Positions 16,577-24,606 of a DNA stretch of 42,772 nucleotides are shown piece by piece. Under the pieces are notes generated by a model, which ran no database searches, had not been told where the DNA came from, and was given only the letters and a program-made list of their open reading frames with translations. The position numbers and the translations under genes were made by a program. Position 1 is the first letter of the stretch. Every line of letters starts with the position of its first letter. The stretch lies in assembly GCA_003551215.1 (NCBI GenBank), contig PUMD01000158.1:1-42772 (forward strand), written 5' to 3'. The DNA comes from Clostridia bacterium (GTDB lineage Bacteria > Bacillota > Sulfobacillia > SLMV01).

Positions 16577-16602
16577 ACAGAAATCTGATGTTTTGCTATA
16601 CT
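16574..16602 (+). promoter_or_regulatory. rnpB promoter
   Basis: TAGACA (16574-16579), a 17-base spacer, then TATACT (16597-16602), predicting a start around 16609-16611. That is where the 5' strand of helix P1 of the RNase P RNA begins. The first three bases of the -35 box are the stop codon of the upstream gene. Confidence 0.75.
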
Positions 16603-16610
16603 TGATTTCA

Positions 16611-17022
16611 GCAGCGAGTGAGTCAGGCTATCGCACTGAACCTGCGGCGAAGGGGGAAATTTTCTGGTCGTTATGCAGCTGAGAATTTTTTGGTTAATTG
16701 TGCCCGCCGCAGGCAGTGAGGAAAGTCCGACCTCTGCAGGGCAGGGCGCCGGATAACGTCCGGTGAGGGTGACCTTCAGGAAAGTGCCACAGAGAACAGA
16801 CCGCCTTCCGCAGTGAAGGTAAGGGTGAAACGGTGGTGTAAGAGACCACCGGCGGTCGGGTGACCGACCGGCCTGGTAAACCCCGCCCGGAGCAAGGCTA
16901 AATAGGAGAGGGATGACGCGGCCCGCCGACCTCTCGGGTTAGCCGCTTGAGGTGTCAGGCAACTGGCATCCCAGACAAATGATAGTCCACGACAGAAGTC
17001 GGCTTACCGTCTCACTCGCTGT
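16611..17022 (+). ncRNA. rnpB: RNase P RNA (bacterial class A)
   Basis: Catalytic RNA that removes tRNA 5' leaders. Conserved blocks are GAGGAAAGTCCG at about 16718, CAGGGCGCC, ACAGAGAACAGACCGCC, GGTAAGGGTGAAACGGTG, TAAACCCCGCCCGGAGCAAGG, AAATAGGAGAGG and GACAGAAGTCGGCTTACCG. Helix P1 is visible as AGCGAGTGAG (16613-16622) pairing with CTCACTCGCT (17011-17020). An outer stem CCTGCGGCG (16641-16649) pairs with CGCCGCAGG (16705-16713). Both ends are set by P1. No clear intrinsic terminator follows; the gap 17023-17160 has no other gene. Confidence 0.96.
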
Positions 17023-17160
17023 TTGAGCCCTCCACGCTGCATCACTTTATTCGTCAATATGGTGGAACAAATTACTCTTGCGATGCGTCTGCTTTATGGT
17101 GAGCGGTCAAAAGAGATCTGGCATAAATGAGAGGTGTTTAGATACGAGGGGTGTGGTTAG

Positions 17161-18075
17161 ATGCGGCTACAGATCAGATGGGCAGTTGTTTTTCTGCTGA
17201 TGGTTTTGGCAGTCGGTGCTTTTGGTTGTAGATCAGGCCCCGATACGGCCGATCCGGCCGAAGGCGAAGGTACGGTGGAATTCACCTCACCAGAGCAGGT
17301 GCCCCAGGAAGTAGATACCTGGATAGAGGAGATTGAGGAAGCCAGCAATGAGATGACCGACTGGATGCGCTACAACGACGAGATTTACGTGGCGGTTGCC
17401 CGGGGTGAGTCTCCTAATCCGGGACATGGGGTTGAAATTGACGAAATCTCATACTGGCATTGTCCGGATGAAGGTCTGCGGATTGATGTATCGGCCACGT
17501 ACACGGTCCCCGACCCGGATGAAGTGTACCCGCAGGTTGTGGTCTATCCGGTGGCAGTGGCCAATTTCGCCCTGGAGGACCTACCGCAGGTTGACCTCGC
17601 TGAGATGGATTTTAGATTCGACATAGATGATTCTGAGGTGGCCAAGCTGCAGGACAAGACTCACCCGGTTGTGCTGTTTTTCGGCACAGATGATGGCCAG
17701 ATGACCCGAACTTATCGGCAGGTTCAGGCTGACGAGCTGACGCCGGACATTCTTGCCGGGGAGTTGATGAGCGGACCTCTGCCGGAGGAAGGATACCAGC
17801 CCCTTTTGCCCGAAGACACGGCGCTGTCTATAGAGCTGGACGACGAAGAGGAAGGACTGGCGATAGTCGATTTCACCCCTGAGATCCACGGGGTCAGCGG
17901 CAGCCTGGGAGAGCAGCTGGCTCTGTACAGCGTGGTGAACTCAGTTGTTGAAAATTTCGAAGATATCGACAGGGTACAGATCAAGGTGGACGGCGAGGAG
18001 ACAGAGAGCCTGGGACACGTGGATTTGCGCAGCCCCTTGAGCTTCGATGGTAGTCTGATTTTCGAAGATAAGTGA
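17161..18075 (+). CDS. lipoprotein with PrcB_C-like and GerMN domains
   Basis: 304 residues, very acidic. A short signal peptide with FLLMVLAVGAFGC puts the lipid-anchored cysteine at residue 23. Residues about 46-150 (VDTWIEEIEE, YVAVARGES, VEIDEISYW) resemble the PrcB C-terminal domain, with GHG where GGY is common. Residues about 165-300 (VVLFFGTDDGQM, ELMSGPLPEEGYQPLLPEDT, VNSVVENFEDIDRVQIKVDG) form a GerMN sporulation/germination-type domain. It likely sits on the outer face of the membrane and binds wall or protein partners; no enzymatic residues are apparent. ATG 17161 has GAGGGG upstream. Confidence 0.85.
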   Translation: MRLQIRWAVVFLLMVLAVGAFGCRSGPDTADPAEGEGTVEFTSPEQVPQEVDTWIEEIEEASNEMTDWMRYNDEIYVAVARGESPNPGHGVEIDEISYWHCPDEGLRIDVSATYTVPDPDEVYPQVVVYPVAVANFALEDLPQVDLAEMDFRFDIDDSEVAKLQDKTHPVVLFFGTDDGQMTRTYRQVQADELTPDILAGELMSGPLPEEGYQPLLPEDTALSIELDDEEEGLAIVDFTPEIHGVSGSLGEQLALYSVVNSVVENFEDIDRVQIKVDGEETESLGHVDLRSPLSFDGSLIFEDK

Positions 18076-18096
18076 TAAAGCAGGTAAAAAACATCC

Positions 18097-18134
18097 GGAA
18101 GCGCTGTGCCTTATGTTAAAGGGGCAGCGCTTCC
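18097..18134 (+). terminator. hairpin after the GerMN lipoprotein gene
   Basis: GGAAGCGCTG (18097-18106) pairs exactly with CAGCGCTTCC (18125-18134), and the inner GCC/GGG bases extend it. It lies 22 bases after the stop codon; no T-run follows. Confidence 0.6.
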
Positions 18135-18164
18135 GTCGGTGGTGTAGTCTATGTTTCGCATCAG

Positions 18165-18173
18165 TGTTACAAT
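18165..18173 (+). promoter_or_regulatory. extended -10 promoter element for secA
   Basis: TGTTACAAT gives the extended -10 form TG-N-TACAAT about 45 bases before the secA start. The -35 position (about 18145-18150, TAGTCT) is poor, which is acceptable for extended -10 promoters. Confidence 0.4.
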
Positions 18174-18218
18174 TTAAGTGAAATCAGCCACACTAATCGC
18201 TTTTTTAAGGTGGGAAAT

Positions 18219-20822
18219 ATGCTCGGTCTTCTGAAGAAGATCTTTGATCACAACGAAAGACAGCTGAAAAAGCTCAGACCCACAGTCAGTGCCGTGGGCG
18301 ACATGGAAGACAAAATGCGTCAGCTGAGCGATGAGCAGCTCCGACGGCAGACTGACAGGTTTCGTGATGAGCTGCAGCAGGGAGCCCAGCTCGACGACCT
18401 GCTTGTTCCTGCCTTTGCCACCGTGCGGGAGGCGGCCCGCCGGACGCTGGGAGAACGACCCTACGATGTGCAGGTCATGGGGGGGATCGTTCTGCATCAG
18501 GGGCGGATATGTGAGATGAAGACAGGAGAAGGTAAGACGCTCGCCGCCACCATGCCCGCCTACCTGAACGCGCTGACCCGACGAGGGGTGCATGTGGTTA
18601 CTGTCAATGATTATCTGGCCAGCCGTGATGCTGAGTGGATGGGAAAAATATACGAGTTTCTGGGACTTGATGTGGGGCTGATAACTTCCGGTATGTCCCC
18701 GCAGGAGCGGAAAAAATCCTACAATTGCGATATCACCTACGGTACTAACAACGAATTCGGGTTCGATTACCTGCGCGACAATATGTCCGTCTCTCCGGAC
18801 TCCCTGGTGCAAAGGGAGCTTCATTTTGCCATAGTTGACGAGGTGGACAGCGTTCTGATAGATGAAGCAAGAACTCCGCTGATCATATCAGGTTCGCCCA
18901 CCAAGGTGGCTGACAAATACTATCAGTTTGCCGATGTGGTCAAAACCCTGCGCCGCGAAGAACACTACACTGTGGAAGAGAAATCCGAAACGGTGGCTCC
19001 CACTGAAGAGGGAATTGCAGAGGTGGAAAAGAGGCTGGGCATAGACAATCTGTTTTCGCCCTCCAACATTGACCTAAATTATTTCTTCGTTCGGGCGCTC
19101 AAGGCCAAGGAGCTGAAGAGGCGCAACGAGGATTACGTGGTACGGGACGGGGAAGTAGTTATAGTGGACCAGTTCACCGGACGGATGATGCCGGGCCGGC
19201 GATTTGGCGACGGGCTGCACCAGGCGCTGGAAGCCAAAGAAGGCGTTTCGATTCGCGAGGAGACGCAGACGCTGGCCACGATATCCTATCAAAACTACTT
19301 TCGCATGTATGACAGGCTGTCCGGCATGACGGGTACCGCAGCAACCGAGGCCGACGAGTTTCACGAGATTTACGATTCTGATGTGGTAGTTATACCCACC
19401 AACGATCCCATGATTCGTGACGACCTGCCCGATGCCGTCTACCGCACCCGGGAGGCGAAACTGCGGGCTGTGGCGGATGACATCGAAAACAGGCACGAAA
19501 AGGGCCAGCCGGTTTTGGTGGGCACCTCTTCAATCGAAAAGTCAGAAGAGCTGAGTCGTCGCCTGGATGATAGGGGAATACCTCATGAAGTCCTCAATGC
19601 CAAGCACCATGAACGCGAGGCTGAGATCGTTCAGCATGCTGGGAAAAAGAACAGAGTGACCATAGCCACTAACATGGCAGGCCGGGGTACCGATATCAAA
19701 CTCGGCCAGGGAGTCGTTGAACTGGGCGGACTGCACGTGCTCGGGACTGAGAGACATGAAAGCCGCAGAATAGACAATCAGCTCCGCGGCCGGTCTGGAC
19801 GCCAGGGTGACCCGGGCTCATCTCAGTTTTTCGTCAGCCTGGAGGATGATCTTCTCAGGCTGTTTGGTGGCGATTCACTGGATTCTATGTTTGAACGTCT
19901 GGGAGTTGAGGATGAGGAGCGTCTGGAGCACGACCTTCTCAGCCGGGCCATCGAAAACGCCCAGCGCAAGGTGGAGTCGCGAAACTTCTCGGCACGCAAG
20001 AGGCTTTTGGAGTACGATGACGTCCTCAATGAGCAGCGCAAGGTGATCTACCAGCAGCGCCGTCGGGTACTGCATGGAAAAGACCAGCGCAGAGAAATCA
20101 TCCAGATGATGGAGGATCTTATCCAGGAGAGGGTGGAAGGATACTGCAGCGAGGGGCGCTACCCGGAGTCCTGGGATCTGGAGGGGCTGCTGATGGACCT
20201 GCAGCTGAATCTTCTTCCGTCCGGGCGCATCAGCCCCGAGCAGCTTTTGGAGATTGCCGAGGAGGAGGGGAAGCAGGGTCTGACCGACCACGTGCAGGAA
20301 GTCGGACGTGCCGTTTACCGGACCCGGGAAGACCGGCTTGGGCGCGATGACATGGGCAAGCTCGAACGACGAGTCTTGCTGCATGTCGTCGACAAAAAGT
20401 GGGTCAGCTACCTTGCCGCAGTTGATGACCTCCGCCGGGGAATCAGCCTCCGCTCATACGGTCAGCAGGACCCGCTGGTAGAGTACAAGAAGGAAACCCA
20501 CCGCATGTTTGGCGACATGGTCTCTTCTATCCGGGAGGATGTCATCCGTCACCTGTTCAAGATGCAGCTTTCTGCAGAAGATTCAACACAGCAGACCACC
20601 GCTGCTTTGTTGCAGGGGCAGCCGAAGCTTAGTTTTCAACAGCCAACTCCCAGGACAATGGCTTCTGCGGAGCAAAAACAGCAAGACAAAAGCAAGCAAT
20701 CGTCGGGGAAGGCCGGACCCAGACAGCGACAGCCCTACCGGCGGAAGAAACCAAAAATAGGACGAAACGATCCCTGTCCATGCGGCAGCGGTAAGAAGTA
20801 TAAATACTGCTGCGGTGGTTGA
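18219..20822 (+). CDS. secA: preprotein translocase ATPase SecA
   Basis: 867 residues, full length. The motor that drives secretory proteins through SecYEG using ATP. Seen are the N-terminal LGLLKKIFDHNERQLKKL, Walker A MKTGEGKTLAA (about 100-110), TVNDYLASRDAEWM, DEVDSVLIDEARTPLIISG, SGMTGTAATEADEF, TIATNMAGRGTDIKLG and the Arg-rich RRIDNQLRGRSGRQGD. The C-terminus has a zinc-binding CPCGSGKKYKYCC tail (SEC-C), which contacts SecB or phospholipid in other bacteria. ATG 18219 follows AAGGTGG by six bases; an in-frame GTG at 18210 overlaps that site. Seventeen bases separate it from prfB, a classical secA-prfB pair. Confidence 0.98.
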   Translation: MLGLLKKIFDHNERQLKKLRPTVSAVGDMEDKMRQLSDEQLRRQTDRFRDELQQGAQLDDLLVPAFATVREAARRTLGERPYDVQVMGGIVLHQGRICEMKTGEGKTLAATMPAYLNALTRRGVHVVTVNDYLASRDAEWMGKIYEFLGLDVGLITSGMSPQERKKSYNCDITYGTNNEFGFDYLRDNMSVSPDSLVQRELHFAIVDEVDSVLIDEARTPLIISGSPTKVADKYYQFADVVKTLRREEHYTVEEKSETVAPTEEGIAEVEKRLGIDNLFSPSNIDLNYFFVRALKAKELKRRNEDYVVRDGEVVIVDQFTGRMMPGRRFGDGLHQALEAKEGVSIREETQTLATISYQNYFRMYDRLSGMTGTAATEADEFHEIYDSDVVVIPTNDPMIRDDLPDAVYRTREAKLRAVADDIENRHEKGQPVLVGTSSIEKSEELSRRLDDRGIPHEVLNAKHHEREAEIVQHAGKKNRVTIATNMAGRGTDIKLGQGVVELGGLHVLGTERHESRRIDNQLRGRSGRQGDPGSSQFFVSLEDDLLRLFGGDSLDSMFERLGVEDEERLEHDLLSRAIENAQRKVESRNFSARKRLLEYDDVLNEQRKVIYQQRRRVLHGKDQRREIIQMMEDLIQERVEGYCSEGRYPESWDLEGLLMDLQLNLLPSGRISPEQLLEIAEEEGKQGLTDHVQEVGRAVYRTREDRLGRDDMGKLERRVLLHVVDKKWVSYLAAVDDLRRGISLRSYGQQDPLVEYKKETHRMFGDMVSSIREDVIRHLFKMQLSAEDSTQQTTAALLQGQPKLSFQQPTPRTMASAEQKQQDKSKQSSGKAGPRQRQPYRRKKPKIGRNDPCPCGSGKKYKYCCGG

Positions 20823-20838
20823 GAGGTGATATTTTGAT

Positions 20839-21970
20839 ATGTTCGAGGAACTGAAAAGAGATATAGGCGAACTGAAGTCGGAACTCAAGCGCGCAAGGGG
20901 GTCTCTTTGACCCCGACAAACGTCGTCAAGAGTTAGAAAAGCTGGAAGAGAAGATGAGCCGGTCTGGGTTTTGGGACAATCCAGAACGCGCTCAAAAGAT
21001 TATACGTCAGAGAAAATCAGCTGCTGAGCCTCTGGAGGCCTACGAGGAATACCTAGAGCAGCTGGAGGATATGGAGATAATGCTGCAGCTGGCCGAAGAA
21101 GATGACGACCGGTCAGTAGTTGATGATATTCGCGACGAGCTTGCCGGGCTGCGGGAGCGGGTAGCTCAGCTGCAGACCGCATTGCTTTTGCCAGGCAAGT
21201 ACGATTCGGAGGACGCAATAGTTCAGCTGCACCCGGGAGCCGGTGGTCTGGACGCTCAGGACTGGGTGCAGATGCTTTTGAGAATGTACGACCGCTGGGC
21301 TGAACGCAGCGGCTTCAGCACAGAGACTCTGGACCTTCTGCCCGGCGAGGAGGCCGGTCTGAAGAGTGCGACTTTTTCGGTGCGGGGAGAAAACGCCTAC
21401 GGTCTGCTGAAAGCCGAACAGGGTATTCACAGGCTGGTTCGGGTATCTCCCTTTGATTCCTCCGGCAGACGTCATACCTCCTTTGCTGCCGTTGACGTCA
21501 TGCCCGATCTTCCAGATGCCCCCGAAGTAGAGATTCAGCAAGAGGACCTGCGCATCGATACTTTCCGGGCCAGCGGAGCCGGAGGGCAGCACGTAAATAC
21601 GGCTGATTCGGCGGTGCGCATCACTCACGAGCCCACCGGTATAGTCGCGACCTGCCAAAATGAAAGGTCTCAGCACAAAAACAGGGCAACTGCCATGAAA
21701 ATCCTTCGGGCCCGGCTGCTGCAGAGAAGGCAGCAGGAGAGAGAGGAACAGCTGCAGAGCCTGCGGGGGGAGCAGGAAGACATAGCCTGGGGTAATCAGA
21801 TCAGGTCATACGTGTTCCACCCTTACAATATGGTCAAGGATCATCGCACTGACATGGAGACGGGAAATGTAGAGGCGGTCATGGACGGACAGCTGGATGA
21901 CTTCATCAGGGCGTATCTTGAACAGGCAGTAAATGAAGACAACCAGGGGAGGAGCGCATCCAACAGCTAG
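20839..21970 (+). CDS. prfB: peptide chain release factor 2, +1 programmed frameshift
   Basis: Releases the finished peptide at UGA and UAA. The gene starts at ATG 20839 and its first 23 codons end in CTT followed by an in-frame TGA at 20908. A +1 shift there (skip T20908) continues with GAC-CCC-GAC and gives a 376-residue protein to 21970. The UGA-recognising SPF tripeptide falls at 203-205 and the catalytic GGQ at 248-250, nearly the E. coli numbers, which confirms the joined frame. Reading only from the internal ATG at 20954 would drop 38 residues. Start is preceded by AGAGGTGA. The next gene's GTG overlaps its last stop base. Confidence 0.97.
20896..20911 (+). promoter_or_regulatory. prfB autoregulatory +1 frameshift site
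   Basis: AGG-GGG-TCT-CTT-TGA-C: an internal Shine-Dalgarno-like AGGGGG three bases before the slippery CTT and a poor-context UGA stop followed by C. Low RF2 favours slipping, high RF2 favours stopping, so RF2 controls its own synthesis. This differs from the E. coli site at one codon (TCT for TAT). Confidence 0.96.
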
Positions 21971-22719
21971 TGGATAATTCGGGCCGGTTACGCGAAATCG
22001 ATATTCTTGGGGTGCCAATTGCCGCGGTGAGCATGACAGAAGCGGTGAATCTGCTTTCGGACCGGATACGCTCCGGTGATAAGTATCTAGTTTTCACCCC
22101 GAATCCGGAGATGATCGACAGGAGTCGGCGGGAGAGCAGCTTCCGGCGGCTTTTGCTTGATGCTCACCTGCGGGTTGCCGACGGGGTGGGCTTGTTATGG
22201 GCCTCCCGCCTGTACGGAGACCCCCTCCCGGGCACAGTTCCCGGAGTCGATCTTATGCAGCATCTGCTTGCCGAGTGTGCCCGTGGAGGTTGTGGTGTTT
22301 TTCTCCTGGGGACGACAGAGGAGAACGTTGAACTTGCGGCACGGAGGGCGCAGAAGCGGTACAGCGACCTGCGCGTGGTCGGCTATCACCACGGGTTTTT
22401 TGCTCACCAAGAAATCCGGCAGGTGTTAAGACGCATCAAGCAGTCCGAGCCCCGGCTGGTGATAGCGGGGATGGGAGTACCAAAAGATCAGCGGTTTTTG
22501 GTGGCGAATTTCGCCGAGCTGCCGCCAGCGGTCTATCTGGCCGTAGGGGGCGGACTGGATGTGATGGCGCGTGCAGTGACTCGTGCTCCCGGTCTGCTGC
22601 GCCGGCTGTGTCTGGAGTGGCTGTATCGACTGATCAGTTCACCCTCACGCTGGAGGAGGCACCTGTCGCTGGCCCGTTTTGCTGCTGCAGTGATGCAGAG
22701 GCGGATAATCGGCGGCTGA
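21970..22719 (+). CDS. WecG/TagA/CpsF family glycosyltransferase
   Basis: 249 residues of the GT26 family that adds N-acetylmannosaminyl-type sugars to lipid-linked precursors of teichoic acid or other wall polymers. Family features: ILGVPIAAVSMTEAV, VFTPNPEMIDRSRR, RVADGVGLLWASRL, VFLLGTTEENVELAA, VVGYHHGFF, VIAGMGVPKDQRF and AVGGGLDVMA near the C-terminus, with WLYRLISSPSRWRR. GTG 21970 overlaps the prfB stop by one base. With the CsaB fusion further on, it suggests synthesis of a pyruvylated secondary wall polymer. Confidence 0.92.
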   Translation: MDNSGRLREIDILGVPIAAVSMTEAVNLLSDRIRSGDKYLVFTPNPEMIDRSRRESSFRRLLLDAHLRVADGVGLLWASRLYGDPLPGTVPGVDLMQHLLAECARGGCGVFLLGTTEENVELAARRAQKRYSDLRVVGYHHGFFAHQEIRQVLRRIKQSEPRLVIAGMGVPKDQRFLVANFAELPPAVYLAVGGGLDVMARAVTRAPGLLRRLCLEWLYRLISSPSRWRRHLSLARFAAAVMQRRIIGG

Positions 22720-22780
22720 CACGCAAATTCCAAGATGCAGGAGGTGACAGTGCGGGTCGAGCAATCGACTCGCCACAAAA

Positions 22781-23641
22781 ATGCGCATTTGCTCACCGCT
22801 TTCCGAAAGCGACATCAAAACCATCAAGACGAAGGCCAATATGATCAGACGCCACATCATAAGGTCGACGGCAGAGGCCGGTTCAGGGCATCCGGGTGGC
22901 TCTCTGTCCTGCGCTGACATCATGGCTCTTTTGTATTTTCACGTGCTGCAGATGAGACCACAGGACCCCGGCTGGCAGGAAAGAGACCGATTCCTGCTTG
23001 CTAAAGGCCATGCGGCTCCGGCGCTTTATGCTGCCCTGGCGGAACGGGGCTTTTTCCCTGCTGAAGAGCTTTTGAACCTGCGCAGGCTGGGAGCGATACT
23101 GCAGGGTCATCCAGATATGACGCGGACGCCGGGAGTGGAGGCCAGCACGGGTTCGCTGGGGCAGGGACTATCAGTTGCCGTGGGCATGGCCCTGGCGGGA
23201 AAGCTTGATTCGGCAGACTACGGCGTATATGCCCTGCTGGGCGACGGAGAGATTCAGGAGGGACAGGTATGGGAGGCGGCTATGGCAGCTGCCCACTACC
23301 GGCTTGACAATCTCGTTGCCTTCGTCGACTACAACCGCCTGCAGATCGACGGACCGGTGGACAAAGTGATGTCCCCTTCCCCGGTGCCTGAAAAATGGAA
23401 GGCTTTTGGCTGGAGAGTATTCGAAGCAGATGGACATAACATACCCGGGATGAATACTGTTGTGCGGTCCGCGCAGGAGGCGGAGAAGCCGGCGGTCATC
23501 ATCGCTCATACGGTCAAGGGCAAGGGAGTCTCCTACATGGAGGACCAGGTGCAGTGGCACGGTAAGGCTCCCGACGGACAGCTGGTCGCGCAGGCACTTC
23601 AGGAGCTGGAGTCGGTGCAGGAGGTGACTGATGATGAGTGA
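22781..23641 (+). CDS. transketolase, N-terminal (thiamine pyrophosphate-binding) subunit
   Basis: 286 residues matching the N-terminal half of transketolase. Key parts are AGSGHPGGSLSCADI, LLAKGHAAPALYAALA, STGSLGQGLSVAVGMALA, and the TPP/magnesium motif LGDGEIQEGQVWEAAMAAA ending in VDYNRLQIDG. In two-gene transketolases this half pairs with the pyrimidine-domain half encoded next. The enzyme moves two-carbon units between sugar phosphates in the pentose phosphate pathway. ATG 22781 keeps the usual helix before the GSGHPG motif although the ribosome site is weak; an internal ATG at 22841 with GAAGG is an alternative. Its end overlaps the next gene by 11 bases. Confidence 0.93.
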   Translation: MRICSPLSESDIKTIKTKANMIRRHIIRSTAEAGSGHPGGSLSCADIMALLYFHVLQMRPQDPGWQERDRFLLAKGHAAPALYAALAERGFFPAEELLNLRRLGAILQGHPDMTRTPGVEASTGSLGQGLSVAVGMALAGKLDSADYGVYALLGDGEIQEGQVWEAAMAAAHYRLDNLVAFVDYNRLQIDGPVDKVMSPSPVPEKWKAFGWRVFEADGHNIPGMNTVVRSAQEAEKPAVIIAHTVKGKGVSYMEDQVQWHGKAPDGQLVAQALQELESVQEVTDDE

Positions 23642-24596
23642 GGGAGCCGAAACGAAGTGGCCAAATAGGTTAGCAACCCGTGACGCCTACGGCGATGCCC
23701 TGCTGCAGCTGGGGGCAGAGCGCCCAGATGTTGTGGTTCTTGACGCAGATCTTTCCGGCTCGACGCGAACCGGTCGTTTTGCCGAGAAGTATCCCGAGAG
23801 GTTCTTCAATGCCGGTATAGCGGAACAGAACATGATTAATATGGCGGCCGGTCTGGCAGTCGGCGGGAAAATCCCTTTCGCCAGCACTTTTGCCATCTTT
23901 GCCACTGGACGCGCCTGGGAGCAGATCAGGAATACCGTGGCCAGCGGCAGGCTGCCGGTGAGGATTGTTGCCAGCCATGCTGGTCTGACCGTCGGTGCCG
24001 ACGGTTCTTCCCATCAGGCCCTTGAGGATATCGCCCTCATGCGGGTTATTGCCGGCATGACCGTTGTGGTTCCCAAGGATGCACCGGAGACGGAGCGGGT
24101 GATACGGGAAGTGGTTGACTGGCCGGGTCCTGTGTATGTCCGCCTTGGACGGGCCAAGGTTCCGGTAATATCGCCCAAAGGAGCAGAGTTTTCGGTGGGA
24201 AAGGGAGAAGTACTCCGGGATGGAGATGATGTTGCTATAGTTGCCTGCGGGGTTATGGTGGCCGAATCACTCCTTGCGGCAGACAGGCTGGCGGCAGAGG
24301 GCATCGCGGCCAGGGTCATAAACATGGCGACGGTCAAGCCACTGGATGACGATATGCTGCGGCAGGCGGCGTCCGAGTGCGGTGCGGTGGTTACTGCCGA
24401 GGAACATAATGTTATCGGAGGACTGGGGAGCGCTGTGTGTGAATCCATTGCCGAAACTCAGCCGGTACCGGTCCGCAGGATTGGCGTAGACGATGTTTTC
24501 GGGCAGTCGGGAGACCCGGCTGATCTACTGCATGCTTACGGCCTCACTGCGGATGCTATCTTCGAGGCGGCCCGTGACCTGGTGAAAAAGGGATAA
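23631..24596 (+). CDS. transketolase, C-terminal subunit
   Basis: 321 residues, partner of the preceding subunit. Pyrimidine-binding domain: ATRDAYGDALLQLG, VVVLDADLSGSTRT, FFNAGIAEQNMINMAAGLA with the catalytic glutamate, FATGRAWEQIRNTVA and SHAGLTVGADGSSHQALEDIALMR. The C-terminal domain runs from about 190 (GEVLRDGDDVAIVACGVMV) to VTAEEHNVIGGLGSAV and IGVDDVFGQSG. ATG 23631 (or 23634) follows GGAGGTG and overlaps the N-subunit's stop, so the two are translationally coupled. Confidence 0.94.
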   Translation: MMSEGAETKWPNRLATRDAYGDALLQLGAERPDVVVLDADLSGSTRTGRFAEKYPERFFNAGIAEQNMINMAAGLAVGGKIPFASTFAIFATGRAWEQIRNTVASGRLPVRIVASHAGLTVGADGSSHQALEDIALMRVIAGMTVVVPKDAPETERVIREVVDWPGPVYVRLGRAKVPVISPKGAEFSVGKGEVLRDGDDVAIVACGVMVAESLLAADRLAAEGIAARVINMATVKPLDDDMLRQAASECGAVVTAEEHNVIGGLGSAVCESIAETQPVPVRRIGVDDVFGQSGDPADLLHAYGLTADAIFEAARDLVKKG

Positions 24597-24606
24597 AAGA
24601 CAGACT

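Noticed and set aside
20908-20910. In-frame TGA early in prfB as a sign of a pseudogene
   Set aside because: It is the conserved programmed +1 frameshift site; both halves join into an intact RF2.
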